This document shows, one piece after another, positions 63,783-64,000 of a stretch of 64,000 nt of DNA. A program made the position numbers and the translations under genes. The first letter of the stretch is position 1; each line of letters begins with the position of its first letter. The notes under the pieces were generated by a model, which was not told the DNA's origin, did not search any database, and saw only the letters and a program-made list of their open reading frames with translations. The DNA comes from Haloferax massiliensis (lineage in GTDB: Archaea; Halobacteriota; Halobacteria; Halobacteriales; Haloferacaceae), in assembly GCF_001368915.1 (NCBI RefSeq), contig NZ_CSTE01000002.1, forward strand, positions 440,860-504,859, given 5' to 3'.

Positions 63783-64000
63783 TTACTCCTTCCCCGATAT
63801 CTTGTCGGCTATCCGACTGTACGCCGCCCGAACTGTCGGACGAGTGAGGACTGGCGACGACTCCTCCGGAACGGTCCCGAGCACCGGCGCGCCCACGAGG
63901 TCGGACACCGCCTCGGGCGCCATTCGTGACCGCGAAACGACACATCCGACGACGGGGGTGCCGAGCGCCCGCGCCATCGCGGCCGTCTTCGCGGCGTCGC
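63783..64000 (-). CDS. MinD/ParA-like ATPase, 3' end only
   Basis: The window holds only the C-terminal 72 codons. The visible part (DAAKTAAMARALGTPVVG, VSRSRMAPEAVSDLVGAPVLGTVPEE) is typical of MinD-like P-loop ATPases; the Walker A is outside the window. The gene continues beyond position 64000. Confidence 0.75.
   Translation of the reverse strand, partial: DAAKTAAMARALGTPVVGCVVSRSRMAPEAVSDLVGAPVLGTVPEESSPVLTRPTVRAAYSRIADKISGKE

Overview
The window looks like the chromosome of a halophilic archaeon, most likely Haloferax. The core genes are very GC-rich and encode acidic proteins. The basal machinery is archaeal: TFB, aIF2-beta, Nop5 with fibrillarin, and an archaeal-type methionine adenosyltransferase. 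Several genes match ones I know from Haloferax volcanii, such as the diadenylate cyclase DacZ, glutamate-cysteine ligase GshA and a fused cytochrome oxidase subunit I/III. Many promoters place an AT-rich box about 25-30 bases before the start codon, which suggests leaderless transcripts. I saw no rRNA or CRISPR array; one complete tRNA gene is present.

Positions 1-9250 form a lower-GC accessory stretch. It holds an IS4-type transposase, a winged-helix protein, a Tat-exported flavodoxin-like lipoprotein, two aldo/keto reductases, an SDR-cupin gene pair, and two tandem HTH regulators that are paralogues. It reads as a redox or carbonyl-stress cluster. The two reductases share an upstream motif.

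Positions 9287-27017 are core chromosome: an alpha/beta hydrolase, thrS, malQ, an MscS channel, an OGG-type glycosylase, DUF555 and UPF0058 proteins, aIF2-beta, TFB, CorA with a coupled 51-aa membrane protein, nop5-flpA, gshA, a winged-helix regulator, coaD and a zinc-finger-less TFB-like protein. Several tiny zinc-ribbon or membrane genes sit between them.

Positions 27153-36989 are an integrative element of about 9.8 kb in the anticodon arm of tRNA-Leu(UAG). A 16-bp core flanks it, and the displaced original tRNA 3' half lies at 36974-37027. The element encodes a tyrosine recombinase, a C2H2 zinc-finger protein, a repeat-rich noncoding segment of about 1.5 kb, a 1302-aa fused restriction-methylation protein, a Beta-family protein, and a convergent HsdR-N-type nuclease-like protein with an unassigned C-terminal domain. 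I see no structural or replication genes. This cargo is the best candidate for a little-described (defence) system in the window.

Positions 37329-53670 are core again: truncated haemoglobin, dacZ-mscS, an acetyltransferase, purD, a DUF255 thioredoxin-fold protein, thioredoxin, cysK, thiI, ppk1, metK and a CYTH protein. Positions 53910-61673 form a respiratory locus: coxB, a coxA-coxC fusion, a subunit-IV-like protein, small membrane proteins, and a divergent block of four overlapping or adjacent genes, three encoding multi-pass membrane proteins and one a zinc-finger membrane protein. The window ends with an FKBP-type isomerase, a small membrane protein, a RecA-like protein with a degenerate P-loop, and the 3' end of a MinD-like ATPase gene.
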